Shown here in pieces: positions 49,004 to 56,880 of a stretch of DNA of 62,124 nt. The notes beneath the pieces were generated by a model. The model was given only the letters and a program-made list of their open reading frames with translations, ran no database searches and was not told the origin of the DNA. The stretch is from a beta proteobacterium AAP51 (GTDB lineage Bacteria > Pseudomonadota > Gammaproteobacteria > Burkholderiales > Burkholderiaceae_C), in assembly GCA_001295905.1 (NCBI GenBank), contig LJHT01000040.1, positions 1-62,124 of the forward strand, read 5' to 3'. Position 1 is the first letter of the stretch; the number at the start of each line of letters is the position of its first letter. Made by a program: the position numbers and the translations under genes.

Positions 49004-51420
49004 GCGCCCCCGCCCAGACCGGCGCCGGCTACGGCAGCCTGGCGCGTTTCGAACTGCTGCGTGAGCTGGGGCGTGGCGCCCAGGCGCGAGTCTGGCTGGC
49101 CCATGACCCCCGGCTCGACCGCGAAGTGGCGCTGAAGCTGCTGGATGCCGACGCCGACTCCGACGCCGTGAGTGAATGGCTGCACGAGGCGCGCGCCGTC
49201 AGCCGCCTGAGCCACCCCAACATCGTGCCCGTGTTCGAGGCCGATGAAGAAGACGGCCAGCCCTACCTCGTCTTCGAGTACGTGGAAGGCCCCACGCTGT
49301 CGCAGGCGCGCCGCGGGCAGCCGCCGATGCCGGCACGCCAGGCGGCCGAGCTGATGATCGGCGTGCTGGACGCCTTGGCGGCCGCGCATGAACAAGGCAT
49401 CGTGCACCGCGACCTGAAGCCTTCGAACATCCTGCTGGGCAGCGATGGCCGCGCGCGCGTGATGGACTTCGGCATCGCCGCGCGCGTGGCGCCCCCGCGC
49501 CGCGCCGCCGGCCGCCGCGGTGCCGCACCGCAGGCCCCCAACGCGGCCGACGGCCGCATCATGGGCACGCCCGGCTACATCTCGCCCGAGGCGGCGCGGG
49601 GCGAAGCGCCGATGCCGGCCATGGACGTGTTCGCGGCGGGCGTCATGCTGGGCGAACTGCTGGCCGGCGCGCCGCTGATGCGCGAGATCGACCCCTATCG
49701 CGCCGTCGAGCGCGTACAGCGCGAAGACCTGATGCTGCCGGAGACCGCCAAGGTCGACGCCACGCTGCGCGGCATCGTGCAACGGGCCATCACGCGCGAC
49801 ATCGCCGCGCGCTACGACAGCGCGCGTTCGATGCAGACCGCCCTGAAGGCCTGGCTGCAGCCCGAAGGCACGGCCGAGCCCGAAGCCGGCAGCAGCCACG
49901 CCACGCTGGAGTTCCTGCTGCGGCGCATGCGCCACAAGACCGACTTCCCGGCGCTGGGTTCGAGCATCGTGCGCATCCAGAAGGTGGCCACGTCCGAGAC
50001 CGATTCGGTGAAGAACCTCACCGACGAGATCCTCAAGGACGTGGCGCTCACCAACAAGCTGCTGCGCATGGTGAACACGGCACAGTTCTCGGCCGCAGCC
50101 GGGGGCGGCATAGCCACCGTCTCGCGCGCCGTGGCGCTGGTGGGTTTCGCGGGCATCCGCAACATGGCGCTGTCGGTCGTGCTGCTGGAGCACATGAACG
50201 ACAAGGCCCATGCCGCCTTGCTGAAAGAGGAATTCCTGCGCGCCCTGATGGCCGGCACCCTGGCCGACCACCTGACCACCACCGCCCGCGAAGGCGAAGA
50301 AGCCTTCATCGGCACGATGTTCCAGAACCTGGGCCGCCTGCTGACCGAGTGCTACCTGCCCGACGAAGCGGTGCAGATACGCCAGGCCCTGCGCGGCGAC
50401 CTGACCTCCGCCGCCTCGCACGCGGCGCGCGAGGCGGCTGCGCGGCGCGTGCTGGGCCTGAGCCTGAACGAGCTGGGCGCCGGGGTGGCCAAGGCCTGGG
50501 GCCTGCCCGAATCGCTGCAGCAGGTGATGCAGGCGCCCGAAACCCAGGCGCCGCTGCGGCCGGTGGAGCGCGGCACCGAACGCCAGCGCTGGCTGGCACG
50601 CGCGGCCAATGCGATGTCAGACGCCATGCTGGGCAGCGACGGCGAAGCCCAGGCCACGGCCTTGCTGCGCGCCGCCGAGATGTACGGTCCCACACTGGGC
50701 CTGAGCCCGCGCGACATGGTGAACGCTGCTTTCGCCACGCGCACGAACCTGAACGAACTGGCGCAGGCCATGAACGTGCACGTGGCCGCTGGTGCGCCGG
50801 CCCGCCGACTGCTGGAAGCCACGGCGGCGCCCGGCACCGCCGACGCCTTGCACCTGCAGGGCAGCGACGCCCCCACGCTGGTGGCGGCCGGTGGCGGCGA
50901 CGGCGCGCGTGAGGTGCTCAGCCGCAGCCTGGACGAGGTGCGCGCCGCGCTGGCCTCGAAATCGATGCGCCTGACCGACGTGCTGCCGGTGGTCTTGAGC
51001 GCCATGCACAAGGCGATGGACTTCCGACGCGTGGTACTGTGCCTGCGTGAGCCGGGTTATGCCCGCCTGGTGGGCCGCGTCGGTCTCGGAGAAGAAGCCT
51101 CGGCCCTGTGCCCGGTCTTCCGCATCCAGCCTGACGCCAGCGCCACCACCGACCTCTTCGGCGTGCTGTGCGCCAAGGGTGCCGACCTGCTGGTCAGCGA
51201 TGCCAAGGCCGTGGCCAGCCGGCTGCCGGCCTGGTACCGCCAGAAGGTGAATGCGCCCACCTTCCTGCTGATGCCGCTGATGCTGAAGGGCCAGCCCATC
51301 GGCCTGATCTACGCCGACAAGGCCCAGGCGGGCAGCATCGTCATCGGCGAGGCCGAACTCGGCCTGCTGCGTGCCCTGCGCGACCAGGCGACGGCGGCCT
51401 TTGCCAAGGGCCAGGCCTGA
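49000..51420 (+). CDS. Serine/threonine protein kinase with HDOD and GAF domains
   Basis: An 806-residue predicted cytoplasmic signalling protein in three parts. The Hanks-type kinase (~15-290) is complete: Gly loop LGRGAQARVWLA, Lys46 in VALKLL, HRDLKPSN (136-143), DFG (156-158) and GTPGYISPEAA. An Arg/Ala-rich insert lies between DFG and the GTPGY motif. The HDOD domain (~305-520) has LTNKLLRMVNTAQF and VSRAVALVGFAGIRN. The C-terminal GAF-like domain (~650-800) includes FRRVVLCLREPGYARLVGR and LMLKGQPIGLIYADK. The start is TTG 49000, overlapping the stop of the upstream pseudokinase gene. No membrane segment is seen. The signal sensed by GAF and the kinase targets are unknown. Confidence 0.86.
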   Translation: MSAPAQTGAGYGSLARFELLRELGRGAQARVWLAHDPRLDREVALKLLDADADSDAVSEWLHEARAVSRLSHPNIVPVFEADEEDGQPYLVFEYVEGPTLSQARRGQPPMPARQAAELMIGVLDALAAAHEQGIVHRDLKPSNILLGSDGRARVMDFGIAARVAPPRRAAGRRGAAPQAPNAADGRIMGTPGYISPEAARGEAPMPAMDVFAAGVMLGELLAGAPLMREIDPYRAVERVQREDLMLPETAKVDATLRGIVQRAITRDIAARYDSARSMQTALKAWLQPEGTAEPEAGSSHATLEFLLRRMRHKTDFPALGSSIVRIQKVATSETDSVKNLTDEILKDVALTNKLLRMVNTAQFSAAAGGGIATVSRAVALVGFAGIRNMALSVVLLEHMNDKAHAALLKEEFLRALMAGTLADHLTTTAREGEEAFIGTMFQNLGRLLTECYLPDEAVQIRQALRGDLTSAASHAAREAAARRVLGLSLNELGAGVAKAWGLPESLQQVMQAPETQAPLRPVERGTERQRWLARAANAMSDAMLGSDGEAQATALLRAAEMYGPTLGLSPRDMVNAAFATRTNLNELAQAMNVHVAAGAPARRLLEATAAPGTADALHLQGSDAPTLVAAGGGDGAREVLSRSLDEVRAALASKSMRLTDVLPVVLSAMHKAMDFRRVVLCLREPGYARLVGRVGLGEEASALCPVFRIQPDASATTDLFGVLCAKGADLLVSDAKAVASRLPAWYRQKVNAPTFLLMPLMLKGQPIGLIYADKAQAGSIVIGEAELGLLRALRDQATAAFAKGQA

Positions 51421-51471
51421 GCGACCGCAAGGGTTCGCGGGGGCTTGATGGGGATGGTGTGGGAGTGAGGG

Positions 51472-51488
51472 CCTGCGGGAGCCGCAGG
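51472..51488 (-). terminator. Hairpin behind the 4.5S RNA gene
   Basis: On the minus strand, CCTGCGG and CCGCAGG pair over a CTC loop, starting about three bases after the deduced RNA 3' end. No T-tract follows, so it may be a processing boundary or a weak terminator. Confidence 0.5.
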
Positions 51489-51490
51489 GT

Positions 51491-51584
51491 GCCGAGCCTG
51501 ACCCCGGCACTGGTTGCAACGCTAAGGGCTGCTTGGTTCCCCACCTGACCCGGTTGGGCGCGCTTCCATGCGGGGAGGCCCGGC
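51491..51584 (-). ncRNA. ffs: 4.5S signal recognition particle RNA
   Basis: The RNA core of the signal recognition particle, which binds Ffh and targets nascent membrane proteins. Read on the minus strand, the apical domain is unmistakable: GGTCAGG-TGG-GGAA-CCA-AGCAGCC holds the conserved symmetric loop (CAGG facing AGCAG) and the GGAA tetraloop, with TGG/CCA replacing the TCC/GGA pairs of E. coli. The ends pair as GCCGGGCCT with AGGCTCGGC (nine pairs, one G-U), which fixes a core of about 94 bases. A TACAAT -10 stands six bases before the 5' end. It lies between the kinase gene and the purM-like gene, 1.2 kb from dnaX; SRP RNA near dnaX is seen in several bacteria. Confidence 0.93.
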
Positions 51585-51590
51585 GGATGC

Positions 51591-51596
51591 ATTGTA
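51591..51596 (-). promoter_or_regulatory. -10 element of ffs
   Basis: TACAAT on the minus strand followed by six bases and then the deduced RNA 5' end at 51584. This gap agrees with the six-base gap from -10 to ATG at several genes in this window. Confidence 0.65.
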
Positions 51597-51641
51597 GGCG
51601 AGGCGCCCACTGCGCTGGCGCGGCCGACGGGCCGCAGCCCT

Positions 51642-52769
51642 TCAGCGCAGTTGCAGAGATTCACCGCTGAAGCGCACGCCCAGCGGTTCGATGATCAGCT
51701 GCTTCTCGCCGGTTTCCACCGCACCCGCCACCCAGGCCGGCACGCCTGCGGCCTGCGCCACTTCCACGCAGCGCTGTGCGGCTTCGGCCGGCACGAAGAG
51801 CGCGAAGCCCGCACCCATGTTCAGCGTGCCATAGGCCTCTTCGGCGTCATGCCCGGCTTGTTCGGCAATGAAGCGCAGCACGGGCGGCACGGGCGGCACG
51901 GTGTGGATGCGGTAAGTCAGCGCCTTGGCGTGGCGCAGCAGCTTGCGCCAGCCGTGGCCGGTGATGTTGGCGGCGTAGTGCACCGGCACGCCCGCGGCCC
52001 ACAGCGCCTCGGTCACCGGCGAGTACAGCGTGGTGGGGGCGAGCAGCGCTTCGCCATAACCCAGGCCGGGTTCGATCTCGGTCAGGTAACCGTGCGGCAG
52101 GCGCTCGGCCAGCTTGCGCGCCAGGCTCAGGCCGTTGGCATGGATGCCGCTGCTGGCCAGCAGCACGATGGCGTCGCCGGGCCCGAGTTGTTCGCCCAGC
52201 GTGAGGCGGGGCTTGGGGTTCACCAGCCCCGTGCACGAGGCCGCCAGGTCGATGCGCCCGGCTTCCACGATGCCGGCCAGCGCGGGCGTCTCGCCGCCGC
52301 CCCAGGCCACGCGGCACACGTCGCAGGCTGCTTTCCAGCCTTCCACCAGCGCGCCGGCCCGTTGCGCGTCGGTGAACCACTCGCTGCCGCCGGCTGCCCA
52401 GTAGGCCTGCACCACCAGCGGCGTGGCGCCCACGGTGATGAGGTCGTTCACCGCCATCGCGATGGTGTCTTGCGCAATGCCTGCGAAGTAGCTGCGGCCG
52501 GTGAGGCGCTGCATCTCGTCGGCCACCAGCGTCTTCGTGCCCAGGCATTCGACGATGCTGGCCAGGTAGAACGGCCCCACGTCCACGACATAGGCCGATT
52601 CCCCGCGGGAAGCCGCCACCTCGCCGAAGCCGTGGCCTGCCAGGTGGCCGGCGGTGCTGGCGGCGGCGCGCTGCGCGGCCACCTTCAGCGGGTCGATGAG
52701 GTCGTACTGGACGCCGGCCTGTTCGTAGCTCAGCGGGGCCGGGTGCGGGGTGGGGCTGGAAGGGCTCAT
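51642..52769 (-). CDS. PurM-like protein (AIR synthase fold), divergent from canonical PurM
   Basis: A 375-residue protein of the PurM/AIR synthetase superfamily. The N-terminus has SYEQAGVQYDLIDPLK, matching the PurM opening, and the ATP-binding core contains TKTLVADEM, the QDTIAMAVNDLITVGATP helix and WGGGETPAL. The C-terminal lobe has LLASSGIHANGLSLARKLA and TGHGWRKLLRHA where canonical PurM has TGGG plus a different following segment, and the GTDGVGTK motif is replaced by VECLGTKTLV. Whether it is the cell's only AIR synthetase or a paralogue cannot be told here. A GATAAT -10 lies six bases before the ATG and no Shine-Dalgarno is seen. It is divergent from dnaX. Confidence 0.85.
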   Translation of the reverse strand: MSPSSPTPHPAPLSYEQAGVQYDLIDPLKVAAQRAAASTAGHLAGHGFGEVAASRGESAYVVDVGPFYLASIVECLGTKTLVADEMQRLTGRSYFAGIAQDTIAMAVNDLITVGATPLVVQAYWAAGGSEWFTDAQRAGALVEGWKAACDVCRVAWGGGETPALAGIVEAGRIDLAASCTGLVNPKPRLTLGEQLGPGDAIVLLASSGIHANGLSLARKLAERLPHGYLTEIEPGLGYGEALLAPTTLYSPVTEALWAAGVPVHYAANITGHGWRKLLRHAKALTYRIHTVPPVPPVLRFIAEQAGHDAEEAYGTLNMGAGFALFVPAEAAQRCVEVAQAAGVPAWVAGAVETGEKQLIIEPLGVRFSGESLQLR

Positions 52770-52775
52770 GGTGCG

Positions 52776-52781
52776 ATTATC
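52776..52781 (-). promoter_or_regulatory. -10 element of the purM-like gene; predicts a leaderless transcript
   Basis: GATAAT on the minus strand, exactly six bases before ATG 52769. The dnaX -10 faces the other way 17 bases further on, so the 40-base gap holds two back-to-back promoters. Confidence 0.55.
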
Positions 52782-52797
52782 CCCGGGGGCTGCCGCC

Positions 52798-52803
52798 TAG
52801 AAT
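52798..52803 (+). promoter_or_regulatory. -10 element of dnaX; predicts a leaderless transcript
   Basis: TAGAAT followed by six bases and the dnaX ATG at 52810. No Shine-Dalgarno is present between them. Confidence 0.55.
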
Positions 52804-52809
52804 GAAGCC

Positions 52810-54558
52810 ATGGCCTACGTCGTTCTCGCCCGCAAGTACCGCCCGCGCAGCTTCGCGCAGATGGTGGGGCAAGAGCATGTCGTGCAGGCGCTCAGCAATG
52901 CGCTCACGCAAGGCCGGCTGCACCATGCCTACCTCTTCACCGGCACGCGCGGCATCGGCAAGACCACGGTCAGCCGCATCCTCGCCAAGAGCCTGAACTG
53001 CACCGGGCCCGACGGGCAGGGCGGCATCACCGCCGAACCCTGCGGCGTGTGCCAGGCCTGCACCGAGATCGACGCCGACCGCTACCTCGACTACATCGAG
53101 ATGGACGCCGCCAGCAACGGCGGCAAGGACGAGATCAAGGACCTCATCGAGCGCGCGGCCTACAAGCCCGGCATCGGCCGCTTCAAGGTCTTCATGATCG
53201 ACGAGGCCCACCAGCTCAGCAAGGACGCCTTCAACGCGTTGCTCAAGACGCTGGAAGAGCCGCCCGAGTATCTAAAGTTCGTGCTGGCCACCACCGACCC
53301 CGAGAAGGTGCTGCCTACGGTGCTGAGCCGCTGCCTGCAGTTCAACCTGCGGCCGATGGCGCCGCAGACGGTGCGTGAACACCTGCAGCGCGTGCTGGAA
53401 GCCGAGAACGTGCCTGCCGATGCCGGCGCCTTGCGCCTGCTGGGCCGCGCCGCCCGCGGCAGCATGCGCGACGGGCTGTCGCTCACCGACCAGGCCATCG
53501 CCTACGGCGGCGGCCAGCTGCAGGAAGACGTGGTGCGCGCCATGCTGGGCAGCGTGGACCGCGGCCATGCGCGCACGCTGGTGCAGGCCCTGGCAGCGCG
53601 CGACGGCACGGCCGTGCTGGCCGCCGTGGACGCGCTGCGCCAGGCCGGCCTCAGCGCCGCCGGCACGCTGGAAGAGATGGCCTTGCTGCTGCAGCAGATG
53701 GCCGTGCAGCAGGTGGTGCCCGGCGCGCTGGACGAACAAGACCCCGACACCGAAGACGCCCGCCTGCTCGCCGGCAGCCTGGCGGCCGACGAGACGCAGT
53801 TGCTCTACAGCATGGTGCTGCACGGGCGCGAAGAGCTGGGCCTGATGAGCGACGAGTACGGCGCGCTCACCATGGTGCTGCTGCGTTTCCTGGCCTTTCC
53901 ATCGTCAGCCCCGGTCTCTGCGGTTGCGCCACCCCGGCGTGACCCCGCCCGAACGGCGCCGCTGCGCGCACCTGCACCGCCTGCGGCGGTGGTGCCACTG
54001 CCGACCGCAGCACCCGCACCCGCACCCGCACCCGCACCCGCACCGCCCACCACGAAGCCAGCCCCCGCTGCCGAACAGCCGGCACCGTGGGACGTGGCAC
54101 CGCCGGCGCCAGCGCCGCGTGCGGCCGAGCCCACCGGCCCCTGGGCCGACCGCTGGTATGCCCTGGTGAAGCCGCTGTGCGATGGCGGCACGCTCACCGC
54201 GCTGGCGCGCGAGCTGGCCTTGCAGGCCGGCCTGGAAAGCGTGGACGACAGCACCCAGCCGCCCACCTGGCAGTTGCGCGTGGAACGCGAAACGCTGCGC
54301 AACCCGGCCTTGCGCGACAAGCTGGCCGCGGCGCTGGTCAACGCCCTGGGCCATGCCGTGCAGCTGGAACTGCTGCCCGGCGCGCCGCAGGACAGCCCGG
54401 CCCGGCGCGATGCCGCCGAACGCCAGCGCCGCCAGGCTGCGGCCGAAGCCGCCATCCATGCCGACCCGGTGGTGCGCGAACTGCTCTCGCAGTTCAAGAC
54501 CGCGCGCCTGGTGCCGGGCTCGATCCAACCCCATTCGAACGAAGGAAGCACACCATGA
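52810..54558 (+). CDS. dnaX: DNA polymerase III subunit gamma/tau
   Basis: A 582-residue clamp-loader ATPase subunit. The N-terminal AAA module has Walker A GTRGIGKT (~41-48), a Cys zinc module (CTGPDGQGG, then CGVCQAC), Walker [10 protein letters not shown] and sensor-1 Ser in VLSRCLQ. Domain III runs to ~360. A Pro/Ala-rich linker (~375-440) contains an alternating Ala-Pro repeat, and the tau C-terminal domain (~445-580) should bind the polymerase alpha subunit. No A-rich slippery heptamer is seen in the linker, so a short gamma form by frameshifting, as in E. coli, is not supported. The stop overlaps ybaB (ATGA). Confidence 0.96.
   Translation: MAYVVLARKYRPRSFAQMVGQEHVVQALSNALTQGRLHHAYLFTGTRGIGKTTVSRILAKSLNCTGPDGQGGITAEPCGVCQACTEIDADRYLDYIEMDAASNGGKDEIKDLIERAAYKPGIGRFKVFMIDEAHQLSKDAFNALLKTLEEPPEYLKFVLATTDPEKVLPTVLSRCLQFNLRPMAPQTVREHLQRVLEAENVPADAGALRLLGRAARGSMRDGLSLTDQAIAYGGGQLQEDVVRAMLGSVDRGHARTLVQALAARDGTAVLAAVDALRQAGLSAAGTLEEMALLLQQMAVQQVVPGALDEQDPDTEDARLLAGSLAADETQLLYSMVLHGREELGLMSDEYGALTMVLLRFLAFPSSAPVSAVAPPRRDPARTAPLRAPAPPAAVVPLPTAAPAPAPAPAPAPPTTKPAPAAEQPAPWDVAPPAPAPRAAEPTGPWADRWYALVKPLCDGGTLTALARELALQAGLESVDDSTQPPTWQLRVERETLRNPALRDKLAAALVNALGHAVQLELLPGAPQDSPARRDAAERQRRQAAAEAAIHADPVVRELLSQFKTARLVPGSIQPHSNEGSTP
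54010..54045 (+). repeat. Hexanucleotide tandem repeat inside dnaX
   Basis: Five perfect copies of GCACCC and a sixth with one change, encoding an Ala-Pro dipeptide run in the linker of the tau protein. Such a tract can expand or shrink in frame by slippage, changing linker length without breaking the gene. Confidence 0.85.
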
Positions 54559-54881
54559 TGAAGGGCCAACTTGCCGGCTTGATGAAACAGGCCCAGGCCA
54601 TGCAGGACAACATGAAGAAGGCGCAGGAGGAACTGGCGCTGATCGAGGTGGAAGGCCAGAGCGGCGCCGGCCTCGTGAAGGTGACCATGACCTGCAAGCA
54701 CGACGTCAAGCGCGTGGCCATCGACCCCACCCTGCTCGCCGACGACAAGGACATGCTGGAAGACCTGGTGGCCGCTGCCTTCAACGCCGCCGTACGCCGC
54801 GCCGAAGAGGTGAGCGCCGAGAAGATGGGCAAGCTCACCGCTGGCATGCCCTTGCCGCCCGGCATGAAGTTCCCCTTCTGA
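54555..54881 (+). CDS. ybaB: YbaB/EbfC family nucleoid-associated protein
   Basis: A 108-residue small dimeric DNA-binding protein, usually encoded between dnaX and recR. Typical features: [26 protein letters not shown] helix at the start (two parts), [25 protein letters not shown] strand-loop, [21 protein letters not shown], and a C-terminal [12 protein letters not shown]. The start ATG 54555 overlaps the dnaX stop; GAAGGA lies nine bases upstream. recR follows four bases after its stop. Confidence 0.96.
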   Translation: MMKGQLAGLMKQAQAMQDNMKKAQEELALIEVEGQSGAGLVKVTMTCKHDVKRVAIDPTLLADDKDMLEDLVAAAFNAAVRRAEEVSAEKMGKLTAGMPLPPGMKFPF

Positions 54882-54885
54882 GGTG

Positions 54886-55473
54886 ATGGCCGAACGTGCG
54901 CTCGAAGCGCTGATCGATGCCTTGCGCCGGCTGCCCGGCGTGGGCGTGAAATCGGCGCAGCGCATGGCTTTCCACCTGCTGCAGCACGACCGCGATGGCG
55001 CGCGCCGGCTGGCCACCGCGCTGGGCGACGCCGTGCAGCGCATGCGCCATTGCCAGCGCTGCCACACCTTCACCGAGGCCGAGGTCTGCAGCACCTGCGA
55101 AGACCCGCGCCGCGATGCGCGGCTGCTATGTGTAGTGGAAACGCCGGCCGACCAGGCGGCGCTGGAGCGCAGCGGCAGCTACAAGGGCCTGTACTTCGTG
55201 CTGATGGGCCGCATCAGCCCGCTGGACGGCGTGGGTGCCGGCGACATCGGCGCCGAACGCTTGCTGGCGCGTGCGGCCGATGGCGTGGTGGAAGAGGTCA
55301 TCCTCGCCACCGGCTTCACGGCTGAAGGCGAGGTGACAGCGCACGCGCTCTCGCAGGCCTTGAAGGCCCGCGGCCTGCGGGTCACGCGGCTGGCGCGTGG
55401 GGTGCCGGCGGGCAGCGAGCTGGAATACGTGGATCTCTCGACCATCGCGCATGCAATGGGCGACCGGCGCTGA
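54886..55473 (+). CDS. recR: Recombination mediator protein RecR
   Basis: A 195-residue recombinational repair protein acting with RecO/RecF to load RecA. The N-terminal helix-hairpin-helix has [20 protein letters not shown]. The four-Cys zinc finger is [16 protein letters not shown] (~56-71), the TOPRIM domain has [15 protein letters not shown], and the Walker-like end is [18 protein letters not shown]. The GTG three bases upstream is an alternative start. Operon dnaX-ybaB-recR is standard. Confidence 0.97.
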   Translation: MAERALEALIDALRRLPGVGVKSAQRMAFHLLQHDRDGARRLATALGDAVQRMRHCQRCHTFTEAEVCSTCEDPRRDARLLCVVETPADQAALERSGSYKGLYFVLMGRISPLDGVGAGDIGAERLLARAADGVVEEVILATGFTAEGEVTAHALSQALKARGLRVTRLARGVPAGSELEYVDLSTIAHAMGDRR

Positions 55474-55515
55474 CCCATCGCGCATGCGATAGGCTGCCGG
55501 CGCTGACGCAGCGCT

Positions 55516-56292
55516 TCAGTCGGCAACCGCCGCCCGGTAGGCATGCCAGCTGGCATGCCCCACCACCGGCCCCACCACCAGCAGCCCGGCGAACCAGGGC
55601 AGCAGCGCGGCGAACACCAGGCCGGCCACGAGCAGGGCCCACCAGAACATCACCCCGGTTTGCGTGAGCACCAGGCGCAGGCTGGTGAGGCCGGCGGTGA
55701 TGGCGTCGGTCTGGCGGTGCAGGATCATGGGCATGCTGATTACGCTGATGGCGTAGATGAGCGTGGCGAACACCGCCCCCACGGCCGCCCAGGCGATGAT
55801 GAAGCTGAGGTTCTCGGGGTCGAGCAGCGCACGCAGCGAGCCCTTGAAATCGGGCATGCCGTCGAAGCTGACGGCAAACACCACCAGCGTGGCGCGGCCC
55901 CACAGCATCTCCAGCACCAGCAGCACGAAGCCGAAGATGGCCAGCTGCCCGGTGCGCGTGTCCCAGGCCAGCAGCGAATCACCCAGGTCGGGCTTCTGGC
56001 CGGCCTCCAGCCGCTGGCTCACGCGGTACAGGCCCAGGCACAGGAAGGGGCCCATCAGCAGAAAACCCGCCGACAGCGCCAGTGTGTAGGCCGGCGCGTT
56101 TTCGTAGACCTTCAGCAGCGCCCAGCCCATCACCATGAAGCAGCCGCCGTAGAAGAGGCCGATGCCCGGGGCACGGATGAAATCGCGCCAGCCCAGGGCC
56201 AGCCAGCGCAGTGGGTCGCCGAAGTGCAGCGGGTTCAGGCGCAGCGGGGCAGGGCTGCCAGGCTCGGTGGAGGGTGGGGCCGGCGTGTCCAT
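55516..56292 (-). CDS. DUF2189 domain-containing membrane protein
   Basis: A 258-residue inner-membrane protein of unknown function with six or seven hydrophobic segments. DUF2189 features are present: LHFGDPLRWLALGWRDFI near the start, then FYGGCFMVMGWALLKV and GPFLCLGLYRVSQRLEAGQ, and a C-terminal HASWHAYRA. In-frame ATGs at 56301 and 56328 are alternative starts and none has a clear ribosome site. It is convergent with recR and lies downstream of lspA on the minus strand, with 67 bases between. Confidence 0.85.
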   Translation of the reverse strand: MDTPAPPSTEPGSPAPLRLNPLHFGDPLRWLALGWRDFIRAPGIGLFYGGCFMVMGWALLKVYENAPAYTLALSAGFLLMGPFLCLGLYRVSQRLEAGQKPDLGDSLLAWDTRTGQLAIFGFVLLVLEMLWGRATLVVFAVSFDGMPDFKGSLRALLDPENLSFIIAWAAVGAVFATLIYAISVISMPMILHRQTDAITAGLTSLRLVLTQTGVMFWWALLVAGLVFAALLPWFAGLLVVGPVVGHASWHAYRAAVAD

Positions 56293-56359
56293 GCCGCGCA
56301 TTGGGCGCCACCAGCGGCACGCTGGCAATCGGGGCCAGCCTGAGTAGTTCCTGCGCCGC

Positions 56360-56878
56360 TCAGCGCCCGCGCTTGACGCGCAGGATCTCGTCCAGGATCA
56401 GGCAGATGGCGCCCAGCGTGATGGCGCTGTCGGCGATGTTGAAGCTGGGGAAGAAGCCGCCGCGGAAGATGGGCTCCAGCAGGCTGAAACGGAACTGCAG
56501 GAAGTCGACCACATAGCCGTGGATGAGTCGGTCGATCACGTTGCCCAAGGCGCCGCCCATGATCATGCTGACGGCGAAGCAGAACAGCTTCTGCGTCGGG
56601 TGGTTGCGGATCATCCAGACGATGAAGCCCGAGACCACCAGCCCCAGCACGGTGAAGAACCAGCGCTGCCAGCCCGAGGCATCGGCCAGGAAGCTGAAGG
56701 CCGCGCCCGGGTTGTGCGCGCGCACGAGGTTGAAGTAGCTGGTGACCGGCCGCACGTCGCCCAGTTGGAACCAGCCGACGATGAGCGTCTTCGTCACCTG
56801 GTCGGCCAGGATGACGATGGCGGCCAGGCCCAGCCACATCCAGAGGCTGGGACCGCCCGATGAACCACGAGCTGCCAT
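56360..56878 (-). CDS. lspA: Lipoprotein signal peptidase (signal peptidase II)
   Basis: A 172-residue inner-membrane aspartyl protease that removes signal peptides from acylated lipoproteins. Four hydrophobic segments are seen. Conserved motifs: DQVTKTLI (~26-33), [17 protein letters not shown] (~48-64), [21 protein letters not shown] with the first catalytic Asp, and [11 protein letters not shown] with the second. It follows ileS with two bases between stop and start, the usual ileS-lspA pair. At least four lipoprotein substrates (peptide-binding protein, NlpD, FAS1 protein and others) are encoded in this window. Confidence 0.97.
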   Translation of the reverse strand: MAARGSSGGPSLWMWLGLAAIVILADQVTKTLIVGWFQLGDVRPVTSYFNLVRAHNPGAAFSFLADASGWQRWFFTVLGLVVSGFIVWMIRNHPTQKLFCFAVSMIMGGALGNVIDRLIHGYVVDFLQFRFSLLEPIFRGGFFPSFNIADSAITLGAICLILDEILRVKRGR

Positions 56879-56880
56879 GT

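Noticed and set aside
53930..54120. A programmed frameshift site producing a short DnaX gamma protein
   Set aside because: No A/T-rich slippery heptamer or following pseudoknot is visible in the GC-rich linker region.
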